Position numbers and translations under genes: made by a program
Notes under the pieces: model-generated
Database searches by the model: none
What the model was told of the DNA's origin: nothing
The model's input: the letters and a program-made list of their open reading frames with translations, nothing else
Assembly (NCBI GenBank): GCA_013298805.1
Contig: JAAFIU010000011.1
Location: forward strand, 1-42,260
Source of the DNA: Cytophagales bacterium
GTDB taxonomy: Bacteria > Bacteroidota > Bacteroidia > Cytophagales > Spirosomataceae
DNA length: 42,260 bases
Direction of reading: 5' to 3'
Part shown: positions 17,216 to 25,733 of the stretch, in pieces
Layout of the letters: each line of letters starts with the position of its first letter
Numbering within the stretch: position 1 is the stretch's first letter

Positions 17216-18415
17216 ATGAAAAAAACTTTTTTTAATTACGAAAATTCCTTGTTAATCATTCTTTTCTTAACATTCGGCTTAATGTTTATGGATAGAATGA
17301 GTTTTACTTTTTTAATGCCATTTATAGTGAAGGATTTAGGTCTATCTAATACACAAAGTGGATTGGTTTTAGGTATTTTATCCTTGTTTTTTGGTTTATC
17401 TACTATCATTTTTTCAAGTATTTCCGACTTACTTGGCTCAAAGAAGAAAATGCTTATTGTTTTTGTCTTACTGTTTTCGGTAGCAACATTAGCCGTTGGT
17501 TTGATTGAAGATGTAACTTCGATGATTGTCATTCGAGCCATCATGGGCATTACAGAAGGCCCTGTGATTCCGTTGATATTAGCCATTGTATTAGCAGAGT
17601 CTACGGTTAGTCGCAGAGGTTTTAATATGGGTTTAGTTAAAGGTTCTGCACCATTAATGTCTGGGGTTTTAGCTCCAATGATATTGATTCCGATTGCCAT
17701 TAATTATCATTGGAAATGGGGATTCTATGTCTTGTCAATACCTGGATTTATTATGGCCATAATTATTTGGAAGTATATAAAAGAACCGAAAATGCAAAAT
17801 GATGAAGCAGAATCAAAACCTACTTTTAAAGAACTACAAAAAGTATTTGCACAAAGAAATATTTGGCTTTGTATGCTAATAAGTATTTTCTATACGGCTA
17901 ATTTAACTTCATTTCTTGGCTTTTCACCCCTTTTTGTATCAAATGTGCTAAATTATACAGAGAGCCAGCTTCAAATATTTTTAACAGTTTTTGGCATTGG
18001 GTGTTTTATTTGGTTTTTCACAATACCGAGTATTTCAGATAAATTTGGCAGGAAACCTACATTACTATTTTTTGCTTTTTTCTCCATGTTTTTACCATTA
18101 ATTATGGCAACGTTTACCATGAACTTTGGACTAACAATTGGAGTAATTCTTCTCTTAACTTGTGCTTTTGGTTATATGCCACTGTTTGATTCAATCATAC
18201 CTGCCGAATCGGTACCCCATAAGTATGCAGCATCAGTGATTGCAGGAACTATTCTTACAGGTGAAGTTATAGGCGGCACATTTGGCCCTGTCATTTCTGG
18301 AATAATGGCAGACAAATATGATTTACATGCACCTTTCTATGTGGGAGCTATTGCTGCTGGAATTGCATTTATATTATCATTAGGCATTAAAGAAACTAAA
18401 CCTGATTTCGTTTAG
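17216..18415 (+). CDS. MFS transporter, probable organic/aromatic acid importer
   Basis: A 399-aa protein with about 12 predicted membrane helices. TM1 contains MDRMSFTFLMPFIVKDLGLS, and the loop 2-3 motif is SDLLGSKKKM (GxLaDrxGrkkv type), repeated in the second half as SDKFGRKPTLL. The layout resembles anion:cation symporter/aromatic-acid MFS importers. It is the first gene behind the AraC-type promoter and precedes a TonB receptor by 61 bp, so together they would bring a catabolic substrate across both membranes. The substrate cannot be inferred from sequence. It is unlike the exporter at 21932. Confidence 0.8.
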   Translation: MKKTFFNYENSLLIILFLTFGLMFMDRMSFTFLMPFIVKDLGLSNTQSGLVLGILSLFFGLSTIIFSSISDLLGSKKKMLIVFVLLFSVATLAVGLIEDVTSMIVIRAIMGITEGPVIPLILAIVLAESTVSRRGFNMGLVKGSAPLMSGVLAPMILIPIAINYHWKWGFYVLSIPGFIMAIIIWKYIKEPKMQNDEAESKPTFKELQKVFAQRNIWLCMLISIFYTANLTSFLGFSPLFVSNVLNYTESQLQIFLTVFGIGCFIWFFTIPSISDKFGRKPTLLFFAFFSMFLPLIMATFTMNFGLTIGVILLLTCAFGYMPLFDSIIPAESVPHKYAASVIAGTILTGEVIGGTFGPVISGIMADKYDLHAPFYVGAIAAGIAFILSLGIKETKPDFV

Positions 18416-18476
18416 TAGCACATTGATAGCATTTTAGCAAAAACTATTTTTTAATTTTTAACCTTAAATTATTACA

Positions 18477-21386
18477 ATGATGAAAATTTTACAATCCCAA
18501 GGTAGGTCTTGGAAAAATAGACTTACAAAAAGTCATCAAAAAACCATCTTTTTGGCACTCGTATCAATACTGATGAGTTTTAATGTATTTGCTCAACTAA
18601 CCATTCAAGGCAAAACGACTGACAAAGCGGGTGCTTCTTTGCCAAATGTTAGTGTAGTTGTTAAAAATACAAAAACAGGGACAGTGTCTGATGTTGATGG
18701 AGCATATAAAATCAACGTGGCGAATAGTACCGACGTTTTGATTTTTACCTTTATTGGATATGTACCAAAAGAAGTTGTGGTAGGAAGTCAAACGACAATT
18801 AATGTTAGCTTGGAAGAAAATATTGCTGCATTAGATGAAGTGGTTGTTACAGGAGTTTTTGACAAACGTACTGCCTTGAATTCTTCCATTGCAATTTCTA
18901 CACTTAATTACACTCAAATTGATAAAATTGTGCCAACAAGTGCCGCAGATTTATTAAAAAATGTACCCGGTGTTTTTGTCAATTCATCTTTGGGAGAAAT
19001 TCGAAATACGGTTTATTCAAGAGGTGTTTCCGTTGGTAATAATGATGGTCGCTGGGGCTACGATTATGTATCTATGCAAGAAGATGGGCTACCAGTTACG
19101 AACTCACTTTTTGCAAATTTTGGTCCTGACTTTTTCCTGAGAGCCGATGCAACTATTTCAAAAATTGAGGCAGTTCGTGGGGGTTCGGCTTCCATTGCAG
19201 GTCCAAATGCACCGGGCGGTATCTTTAATTATATTTCAAAAGTTGGCGGCGACCACTTTGAGGGTGAAATAAGAACAAAATTTGGTTTAGAAGGAAATGG
19301 GAAAAATCCTTATTATCGAGCAGACTTTGATTTTGGAGGACCATTAAATGCTGCCAAAACTTTAACATATAATGTTGGTGGTTTTTACAGACAATCAACA
19401 GGCTCTCAAGATGCTGGTTATCCTGCCAATTATGGGGGGCAAATCAAGGCTAATTTGTTTTATAAATACAAAACAGGTTCGTTGAAATTCATTGCAAAAT
19501 ACTTAAATGACCATAATTTGAGCGTAGAAGCTACGCCTACAACAAGTTTTACAGACATAAAACCAGCAACTGGTTTTGATAATACTTCTTCGCTTTTGTA
19601 CCCTGCGGTTACGCAATCTTACACAGTGCCAGGTTGGGGAAATTATGATTACAACCCCAACAAACTTTGGCATTCAAGAGATACTAAATTTGGCTTAAAT
19701 TGGGAGCAAAATTTGGGCGAAAGTGGCTGGAAATTTAGCAATAACATGAGTTTTGCAAGCAAAAACCTAACAGGCTATTCGCCAGAAGGTACTGCTTCTG
19801 CTATTGATTTGACCAATTTTGTATCTTACATCATTCTCGGTTCATTGCACCCAGGACCTCCGGGAGCTCCTGGAACATTTGTTGTGCCTGGCAATTATAC
19901 ATTTAGTGTAGGCGGACAACCAGTTATAACAACCACGCAGGGTTTTGATTTTTCACAACCTGTGCCTTTTGCTTTTAAAGTAAATACAAATACAACAGCA
20001 GGGGCTGCTATTAACCCAAATTCAGTACTTTTCACGCCTTTGATTATTCAGGATAATAAAGTAAATGAGTTTTTCGACCAGTTTAATTTTACTAAGAAAA
20101 CCAAAAATATGAGCTTTAATGTTGGTGGTTTCTTTGGTAGTTCAACGCTTGATAGATTTGTTGGTTCATTTGGTGTAACGTTTAACACGATTCAAAACCA
20201 CCCGCAACCACTTAATGTTACATTGAAAGCACCAGATGGTACGGTTTTCCAAGTAACAAATCCAAATGGAATTTCAAAAGTTGGTGCTGACCAAGGTTAT
20301 ACTGATATTCGAGCAAAACAAGGGCAAATGGCATTCTTCTTAGCTCATACGTGGGAAATTAATGACAAATTGACCTTCGATTGGGGACTTCGTTATGAAA
20401 ATATCAACATCAATGGTACTAATAAACCGCCAGTAGTTACACCAGCAACCGACGGCGGAGTTGATAAAAATCCTTTGACGCTTTATGATAATTATACAAC
20501 AAGCTTCGGCACACCATTGACTTATGATAAAACGTTGAGCTACTTATCATATTCAGGTGCGTTGAATTATAAAATTTCTAATAATTCTGCCATTTATGTG
20601 AGGTATTCAAATGGTAACAAAGCTCCAACTTTTAATATTTATACAGATGTTACCACGCAATTTGGACAACAAAGTTTAGACCCCCAAATTCAAAATATTC
20701 AACAATTTGAGTTAGGTTTTAAGTCAAGAACTGGCAATTTGACAACTACAATTACACCTTTTTATAGCAATCTGAGCCACGTACCGAATAGCGTAAGTTT
20801 TACGAATGCTCAAGGTGCATTGTACAACCCACCTGCCCAATATGAAAGTATCAAAACATACGGTCTTGAATTGGAAGGTAATTTATCATTGTCAAAAAAC
20901 TTGAGCGTGCGTGGTGTAGTTACGCTGCAAGATGCTACGGCAACTGTCTATAAATCATGGAATCACTTGAATGATGGCACTGATGTAATTGTAGATAATT
21001 CAGGAAATAAGGCTGCAAACGTGCCAAATTTGATGATGAATATTACGCCTGAATACTCAAATGGCAAGTTTTATGGAAACATAACTTGGTCGTATTTGGG
21101 TGCAAGACAAGCCAATTTTGCTAATGCTTTTGAATTGCCAGCATTTAGTCAATTTAATATGGCGTTGGGCTATGATGTTTCTTCTAAACTTAGATTAAGT
21201 GGCAATATCAATAATTTATTCAATACTTATGGCGTGATGAATTGGATTGCCCCAGGTTCATTTCCATTCAATACCAATTTAGAAAGCCTTTCTAAAAGTG
21301 ATGTAGCCAAGGGTGGCAATACGTTTTATCAAACAATTGCGATTCCTGCAAGAGCATTTTTCTTGACATTGAGGTATAAGTTTTAA
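18477..21386 (+). CDS. TonB-dependent receptor with carboxypeptidase-regulatory-like domain
   Basis: A 969-aa protein (ATG 18477 or 18480). The signal peptide ends near residue 39 (MSFNVFAQ). A carboxypeptidase-D regulatory-like domain follows (TIQGKTTDKAGASLPNVSVV), then DEVVVTG and the plug (SAADLLKNVPGVFV; VRGGSASIAGPNAPGGIFNY). The remaining about 700 residues are barrel strands ending in aromatic LTLRYKF. Known: such receptors import ligands through the outer membrane using TonB energy. No SusD partner follows, so it is not a classical glycan utilisation pair. Linkage to an importer and catabolic genes suggests uptake of the same compound. A strong terminator follows. Confidence 0.92.
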   Translation: MMKILQSQGRSWKNRLTKSHQKTIFLALVSILMSFNVFAQLTIQGKTTDKAGASLPNVSVVVKNTKTGTVSDVDGAYKINVANSTDVLIFTFIGYVPKEVVVGSQTTINVSLEENIAALDEVVVTGVFDKRTALNSSIAISTLNYTQIDKIVPTSAADLLKNVPGVFVNSSLGEIRNTVYSRGVSVGNNDGRWGYDYVSMQEDGLPVTNSLFANFGPDFFLRADATISKIEAVRGGSASIAGPNAPGGIFNYISKVGGDHFEGEIRTKFGLEGNGKNPYYRADFDFGGPLNAAKTLTYNVGGFYRQSTGSQDAGYPANYGGQIKANLFYKYKTGSLKFIAKYLNDHNLSVEATPTTSFTDIKPATGFDNTSSLLYPAVTQSYTVPGWGNYDYNPNKLWHSRDTKFGLNWEQNLGESGWKFSNNMSFASKNLTGYSPEGTASAIDLTNFVSYIILGSLHPGPPGAPGTFVVPGNYTFSVGGQPVITTTQGFDFSQPVPFAFKVNTNTTAGAAINPNSVLFTPLIIQDNKVNEFFDQFNFTKKTKNMSFNVGGFFGSSTLDRFVGSFGVTFNTIQNHPQPLNVTLKAPDGTVFQVTNPNGISKVGADQGYTDIRAKQGQMAFFLAHTWEINDKLTFDWGLRYENININGTNKPPVVTPATDGGVDKNPLTLYDNYTTSFGTPLTYDKTLSYLSYSGALNYKISNNSAIYVRYSNGNKAPTFNIYTDVTTQFGQQSLDPQIQNIQQFELGFKSRTGNLTTTITPFYSNLSHVPNSVSFTNAQGALYNPPAQYESIKTYGLELEGNLSLSKNLSVRGVVTLQDATATVYKSWNHLNDGTDVIVDNSGNKAANVPNLMMNITPEYSNGKFYGNITWSYLGARQANFANAFELPAFSQFNMALGYDVSSKLRLSGNINNLFNTYGVMNWIAPGSFPFNTNLESLSKSDVAKGGNTFYQTIAIPARAFFLTLRYKF

Positions 21387-21407
21387 TATTTTTTCCCTTA
21401 GTTTTGA

Positions 21408-21446
21408 AGAATACTGAGAATCATAAACTCAGTATTCTTTTTTTTT
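21408..21446 (+). terminator. Rho-independent terminator after the TonB receptor gene
   Basis: AGAATACTGAG, a nine-base loop, then its exact complement CTCAGTATTCT, followed by eight T. It closes the MFS-receptor unit and separates it from dinB-type gene 21474. Confidence 0.9.
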
Positions 21447-21473
21447 AGACAATTACATTAAACCATCTTTTAA

Positions 21474-21935
21474 ATGACAACATCAATTCTCAATTCGATT
21501 GCGGATACCAATTTTCTGAAAGTAAAACTTTTACTGGAAAAATTAACTACTGAAAATAGCTTAAACCGTATCAATCAAGAAACAGGTACAGCAGGCTTTT
21601 ATTTTAGACATATTGCAGAGGCACAAATCCTGTTAGGTAAATTGTTTTTTGATAGTAGTACAAATTTACCTTATGAAAATCCTTTAACTATGCGTGTTCC
21701 TAATGATGATGGAAGACAATATGATATTGAAGAAACTAAGATGATGATGCAAACAGGTTTTGATAGCCTCAAAAGTATAATTGAAAATACATCTGAAAGC
21801 GATTGGCATACGATTAAACATACACAACCTTTTGGTGATATAATGCTTATACAGGGTTTAAGTAGGGTTTTAAATCATAATGCCCATCACTGCGGACAAA
21901 TTGAACTATGCTTTAAGAAACCCCATTTACATTGA
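21474..21935 (+). CDS. DinB-family protein
   Basis: A 153-aa four-helix protein with the histidines expected of the DinB metal site: FYFRHIAEAQ (about residue 47) and HNAHHCGQIE (about 137-146). Known: DinB/YfiT proteins bind metal and include thiol-dependent transferases; many have no assigned role. Its stop overlaps the TTG start of the next transporter gene, so the two are coupled. In this setting it may detoxify or modify a metabolite exported by the neighbour. That link is inference. No promoter box was seen in the 27 bp between the terminator and the ATG. Confidence 0.75.
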   Translation: MTTSILNSIADTNFLKVKLLLEKLTTENSLNRINQETGTAGFYFRHIAEAQILLGKLFFDSSTNLPYENPLTMRVPNDDGRQYDIEETKMMMQTGFDSLKSIIENTSESDWHTIKHTQPFGDIMLIQGLSRVLNHNAHHCGQIELCFKKPHLH

Positions 21936-23116
21936 TAACAAAAGAAATAATAAAACCCAATACTGTGATTATTGTATTGGGTTGTCTCAATGGGCTACTG
22001 CCCTTTACGACAGATATGTATTTACCTGCATTTCCGTCTATCGCAAAAGAGTTTGACGTTGAGATTTCGCAAGTAGCACTTTCTTTTAGTAGTTACTTTT
22101 TGGGAGCTTGTTTGGGGCAACTAACCAATGGTCCAATTTTAGACCGTTTTGGTAGAAAAACACCAATGCTGATAGGTTTATCAATATTTATTATAGCGAG
22201 CTTGGGTTGTGGTTTATCTAATAGTATTGAAATGCTAATCGCCATGCGTTTTTTTCAAGCATTAGGTACGAGTATTTGTGCAGTAGGTAGTAGGGCTGTG
22301 GTACGTGATATTTTTCCTGTTGAAAAAACAGCAAAAGTTTTTTCAACAATGACTCTAATTATGGGAGTAGCTCCAATCGTAGCCCCTTCCCTTGGTAGTT
22401 TTTTGCTTTTATATTATAACTGGCGGGTAATCTTTTTTGTGCTTATGCTCATCGCTTTCTGTTTAATTGTGGCATTATATAATTATCTACCTAATGTAAA
22501 AAAAGCAGATATAACGTATTCATTACGCCCAAAAAATGTAATGAATTCTTATTTTGATGTGCTTAAAACACCAACTTTTCTAACATATACTTTGATAGCA
22601 AGTACGGCGAGTAGTGTATTATTTGCTTATATTTCAAGTTCATCTTTTATTTTTACCCAACTTTTAGGTTTCTCGGCACAACAATTTGGTTGGATTTTTT
22701 CTATAACGGCAAGTTCATTGATTTTGGGGAATCAATTCAATCGGATGTTTTTAGAAAAATATTCAAGCCAACAAATAGCCATAAAAGCAAGTGCCGTGCA
22801 ACTATTTTTTGGAATTATTTTAATTATTGTAGCCATTCGTTTTTTGACATTACCGAATATATTAATACCGCTTATTATATATGTTCTTTGCAACGGCATG
22901 ATTACACCCAATGCAATGGCTTTGGCATTACGACCTTTCACCAAAAATGTAGGGAGTGCAACTGCTATGATGGGCAGTTGCCAAATGGCAGCAAATGCCA
23001 TCGCAACTGGGTCAATGAGTTACTTTCATAATAATACTGCTTTACCAATGGTTATTTTTATGTCAGGGGCAACAACAATCGGTTTATGTATTCAAATTTT
23101 TGCAAAAAAGAGGTAA
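21932..23116 (+). CDS. Bcr/CflA-family MFS exporter
   Basis: A 394-aa protein starting at TTG in the overlap ATTGATAA with the upstream stop. No ATG precedes the first membrane helix, so the TTG start is required. TM1 carries TTDMYLPAFPSIAKEF, the signature of the Bcr/CflA drug-resistance group, and loop 2-3 has GPILDRFGRKTPML. About 12 membrane helices. Known: the family exports drugs and small metabolites by proton antiport. Between DinB and the AraC regulator, it probably relieves toxic intermediates of the catabolic pathway; this is inferred from position. Confidence 0.85.
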   Translation: MITKEIIKPNTVIIVLGCLNGLLPFTTDMYLPAFPSIAKEFDVEISQVALSFSSYFLGACLGQLTNGPILDRFGRKTPMLIGLSIFIIASLGCGLSNSIEMLIAMRFFQALGTSICAVGSRAVVRDIFPVEKTAKVFSTMTLIMGVAPIVAPSLGSFLLLYYNWRVIFFVLMLIAFCLIVALYNYLPNVKKADITYSLRPKNVMNSYFDVLKTPTFLTYTLIASTASSVLFAYISSSSFIFTQLLGFSAQQFGWIFSITASSLILGNQFNRMFLEKYSSQQIAIKASAVQLFFGIILIIVAIRFLTLPNILIPLIIYVLCNGMITPNAMALALRPFTKNVGSATAMMGSCQMAANAIATGSMSYFHNNTALPMVIFMSGATTIGLCIQIFAKKR

Positions 23117-23148
23117 ATTAGTACTTAAATTCAAATAATATTCTTGAA

Positions 23149-24060
23149 ATGGAAAAGAATATACCGATACTCAAGCCCTACGAATTTAATAAATACCATT
23201 TTGGTGATACCGAATGGATTCCGCCTTTTGCTACATTTGAGCATCTCTTTCAGTTCAATCGGATTGAAGCTTTTAGAGATAAACTTAAATTCCCGATTCC
23301 CCCTCATCGTAAGCTGGTCTATGATTTTATTTTTCTTACAAAAGGCAAGTCTATACGCAGTAAAGGACTTAATGAATATCATTTCTCAGAAAATATGTTC
23401 TTTTTACTTCCTGCGTTTCAAATTTCTACCCACACCTTTTTAAGTGAAGATGCCGAAGGATTTTACTGTCATTTTAATGCTGAAATATTAGAAAAATATT
23501 TTCCTCACCATTCTTTTTATGAAACTTTTCCGTTTTTAACTTTTGCTGGTAATCCAATTGTTGAGGTTGATTTCGCCTCGAAAAAATGGATACTAAATGT
23601 TTTAGAAAGATTAGAAAATGAATATACAAAACCAGAATTAAATAGATTTGATATTGTTTCATCTTATTTGTTTTCACTTTTTAATGAACTAAACCAATTG
23701 GTAAAACCTGTTGAAACTACCACAAAAAATGCTGCTCTCCGAATAACCGAAAAATACAAAAATGCCCTGTCACAGCATATCTACAAAAAACAAAGAGTAA
23801 CAGACTATGCCGATTTGTTATCTATTTCTCCCGACCATCTCGGTAAGTGCGTAAGAATCACCACTGGTAAATCTTCCCAAGAATTGTTGATTGAAATGAT
23901 AGTACTTGAAGCCAAAGTACTACTACAACAAACCAATTTATCAATAAGTGAAATTGCTTACCGAATTTCTGAAAAGAACGTAAGCGATTTTAGTCGCTTT
24001 TTTAAAACCCATGTAGGAATGACCCCCAGTGAATATCGCAATATGACGGATTTTACATAA
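23149..24060 (+). CDS. AraC-family transcriptional regulator
   Basis: A 303-aa protein. Residues about 1-190 form a ligand-binding domain of the AraC cupin type (PHRKLVYDFIFLTKGKS). Residues about 200-300 form the double HTH: LLSISPDHLGKCVRITTG and LSISEIAYRISEKNVSDFSR, then FFKTHVGMTPSEYR. It is 32 bp behind the exporter and probably cotranscribed. The last 18 bases of the gene are part of a 44-bp element with TGACG repeats 21 bp apart that also precedes the MFS-TonB unit. It is thus the likely activator of both catabolic units, with an operator partly inside its own coding end. Confidence 0.88.
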   Translation: MEKNIPILKPYEFNKYHFGDTEWIPPFATFEHLFQFNRIEAFRDKLKFPIPPHRKLVYDFIFLTKGKSIRSKGLNEYHFSENMFFLLPAFQISTHTFLSEDAEGFYCHFNAEILEKYFPHHSFYETFPFLTFAGNPIVEVDFASKKWILNVLERLENEYTKPELNRFDIVSSYLFSLFNELNQLVKPVETTTKNAALRITEKYKNALSQHIYKKQRVTDYADLLSISPDHLGKCVRITTGKSSQELLIEMIVLEAKVLLQQTNLSISEIAYRISEKNVSDFSRFFKTHVGMTPSEYRNMTDFT

Positions 24061-24109
24061 AACTTGACGTTTAAAGCTAAATTTTCAGCCAGTAGTATTG
24101 TTAATTTTG
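24043..24109 (+). promoter_or_regulatory. Regulated promoter of the main catabolic operon
   Basis: TGACG half-sites lie at 24044 and 24065, 21 bp apart, and a -7 box TAATTTTG at 24102-24109. Half-site to -7 box distance is 37 bp, identical to the promoter at 17020-17086. Shared invariant blocks are ATGACGGATTTTACA, ACTTGACGTTT and GCTAAATTTTC. The first half-site overlaps the last codons of the AraC gene. Transcription would start about 70 bp before the cupin ATG. Confidence 0.68.
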
Positions 24110-24187
24110 TACAACTAAATAATGATTTAGTTAAATTATTATTTAGTCAAAAAAGCTGATTTTAGCAAAAGTCAATTCAAAATCTGA

Positions 24188-24676
24188 ATGAAAACCCCAA
24201 TTAGAAGATTAGTAACTGGACATTCACCCAGCGGCACAGCAGTATTTACTTCCGATAACCAATATGAAACAGTGGTCATTCCTTCTGGTGATGCTGCTAT
24301 GGCAACCATTTGGACAACAAGCAGTGTTCCCGCTGACCTTAATGACGAAACAGATGGGCGAGAAAGAGACGCAGGAACAACCCTAAAAGGTGGTTCAGTT
24401 ATTCGTGTAGTTGATATCTTACCTAATGCCTCTTCACCAATGCACCGTACCAATAGTATTGATTATGGTATTATAATAAGCGGCACCATAGAATTAGAAC
24501 TGGAAAACCAAGAAATCAAAACGCTTACACAAGGTGATATTATTGTTCAACGTGGCACGATTCACAAATGGCGAAATCCAAGTAATGATGAGATTTGTAG
24601 AATTGTATTTGTCCTAACTGAGGCAAAGGCATACCAACTAAATGGGCTGCCATTGAATGAATTTATGGAACATTAA
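24188..24676 (+). CDS. Cupin-domain protein
   Basis: A 162-aa protein; the single cupin barrel covers about residues 70-145. Motif 1 is HRTNSIDYGIIISGTIELEL (His86, acidic Asp92) and motif 2 is GDIIVQRGTIHKWRN (His126), so only part of the usual three-His-one-Glu metal site is evident. Known: small cupins in aromatic operons can be isomerases, dioxygenases or sensors. It is first in the operon. A metal enzyme acting on an enol intermediate or a substrate sensor are both possible; I cannot choose. Confidence 0.75.
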   Translation: MKTPIRRLVTGHSPSGTAVFTSDNQYETVVIPSGDAAMATIWTTSSVPADLNDETDGRERDAGTTLKGGSVIRVVDILPNASSPMHRTNSIDYGIIISGTIELELENQEIKTLTQGDIIVQRGTIHKWRNPSNDEICRIVFVLTEAKAYQLNGLPLNEFMEH

Positions 24677-24724
24677 ATCAATTTATCGAACGAATCAATA
24701 GTGATTGTTTTTCAAGAAAATTTT

Positions 24725-24856
24725 ATGAAAATACTCTTAAAGATTTTTTTACAATTCTTTCCATCAAAAAAAAACTTATTGAAACTTATAAAAAAGGGTT
24801 TAGAAAATTTAGGACATACCGAGCCTTTATACCCTTTATATGAAAATAAAAAATAG
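24725..24856 (+). CDS. Possible 43-aa basic peptide
   Basis: ATG 24725 to TAG 24856 encodes MKILLKIFLQFFPSKKNLLK followed by 23 residues ending LYPLYENKK. It fills most of the 183-bp gap between the cupin and SDR genes, and its stop lies three bases before the SDR ATG, so it could serve as a leader peptide coupling SDR translation. It may instead be the tail of a deleted gene. No convincing ribosome binding site was seen. Confidence 0.35.
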   Translation: MKILLKIFLQFFPSKKNLLKLIKKGLENLGHTEPLYPLYENKK

Positions 24857-24859
24857 AAT

Positions 24860-25627
24860 ATGAGACGATTTGAAAACAAAGTATGCTACGTAACTGGTGC
24901 TGGTTCTGGGATTGGCAAAGCAACAGCTCTTTCATTTGCTCGTGAAGGAGGCAAAGTGGTTGTATGCGATATAAATGAAGCAAATGCTAAAATTACCGCC
25001 AGCGAAATTTTAGCAATGGGGGGTGAAGCTATTGCCATTGCTGTAAATATTGGAAATAGAGATGAGGTAGAAAACTCGGTCATTGAAACCGTAAAACATT
25101 TTGGACGTTTAGACGCTGCCGTCAATTGTGCAGGAATCGCTGGGCCTGTTTCTATGAAATTGCATGAATACCCTGACGAATTTTGGCATCAGCAACTTAA
25201 CGTAAACCTCACCGGTACTTGGTGGTGCATGAAATTTCAGATTGCCCAAATGCTTAAAAACGGGGGTGGTAATATAGTATTGCTCTCATCTGCCGCAGGT
25301 TTAATAGGACAACCCGAAAACTCACCCTATGCAGCATCAAAACATGGCGTTGTGGGTTTAACAAAAACGGCAGCCATCGAATATGCAACAGATAATATCA
25401 GAGTAAATTCAATATGCCCGACGGCAATTGAAACGCCTATGATTATGTATGGTAGAAGAAAATTAGCAGAAAATCCCGAGGCATTACAACAAGCTATCAA
25501 TCATCAAAGAATGAAACGCATGGGACAACCACAAGAAATAGCAGATATTGCCCTTTGGCTATGTTCTGAACAATCAAGTTTCATTACTGGAAGCTCAATC
25601 AAAGCAGATGGAGGAGCATTAGCATAG
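24860..25627 (+). CDS. Short-chain dehydrogenase/reductase
   Basis: A 255-aa classical SDR. It has the nucleotide motif TGAGSGIG (12-19), acidic Asp37 after beta-2 suggesting NAD(H), NCAG (89-92), and the catalytic set Ser144, Tyr157, Lys161 in SPYAASKHG. It is full length and resembles cyclohexanol/glucose-dehydrogenase-like SDRs. In this operon it probably oxidises a hydroxyl group or a dihydrodiol on the substrate; which one is not determined. The next 106 bp hold an AT-rich repeat region and then the dioxygenase gene. Confidence 0.88.
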   Translation: MRRFENKVCYVTGAGSGIGKATALSFAREGGKVVVCDINEANAKITASEILAMGGEAIAIAVNIGNRDEVENSVIETVKHFGRLDAAVNCAGIAGPVSMKLHEYPDEFWHQQLNVNLTGTWWCMKFQIAQMLKNGGGNIVLLSSAAGLIGQPENSPYAASKHGVVGLTKTAAIEYATDNIRVNSICPTAIETPMIMYGRRKLAENPEALQQAINHQRMKRMGQPQEIADIALWLCSEQSSFITGSSIKADGGALA

Positions 25628-25733
25628 AAAATGATGAATGTTTAATGATAAATGATGAATTAGTGAATCATCAAATATTTGTTAAACATCAATCATTAAA
25701 AATTAAAAATTCAACATTTATCATTAAAAAGAT
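25628..25733. repeat. Low-complexity, partly inverted AATGATGAAT/CATTAAAAATT region
   Basis: The gap between the SDR and dioxygenase genes consists of near-repeats of ATGATGAAT and ATGATAAAT, followed by their inverse (CATCAATCATTAAAAATT, ACATTTATCATT). It can fold into a long AT-rich stem. No promoter is evident. Confidence 0.5.

Noticed and set aside
18477-21386. Glycan utilisation (SusCD) locus
   Set aside because: No SusD-like gene or glycoside hydrolase lies nearby; neighbours are aromatic-type catabolic genes.
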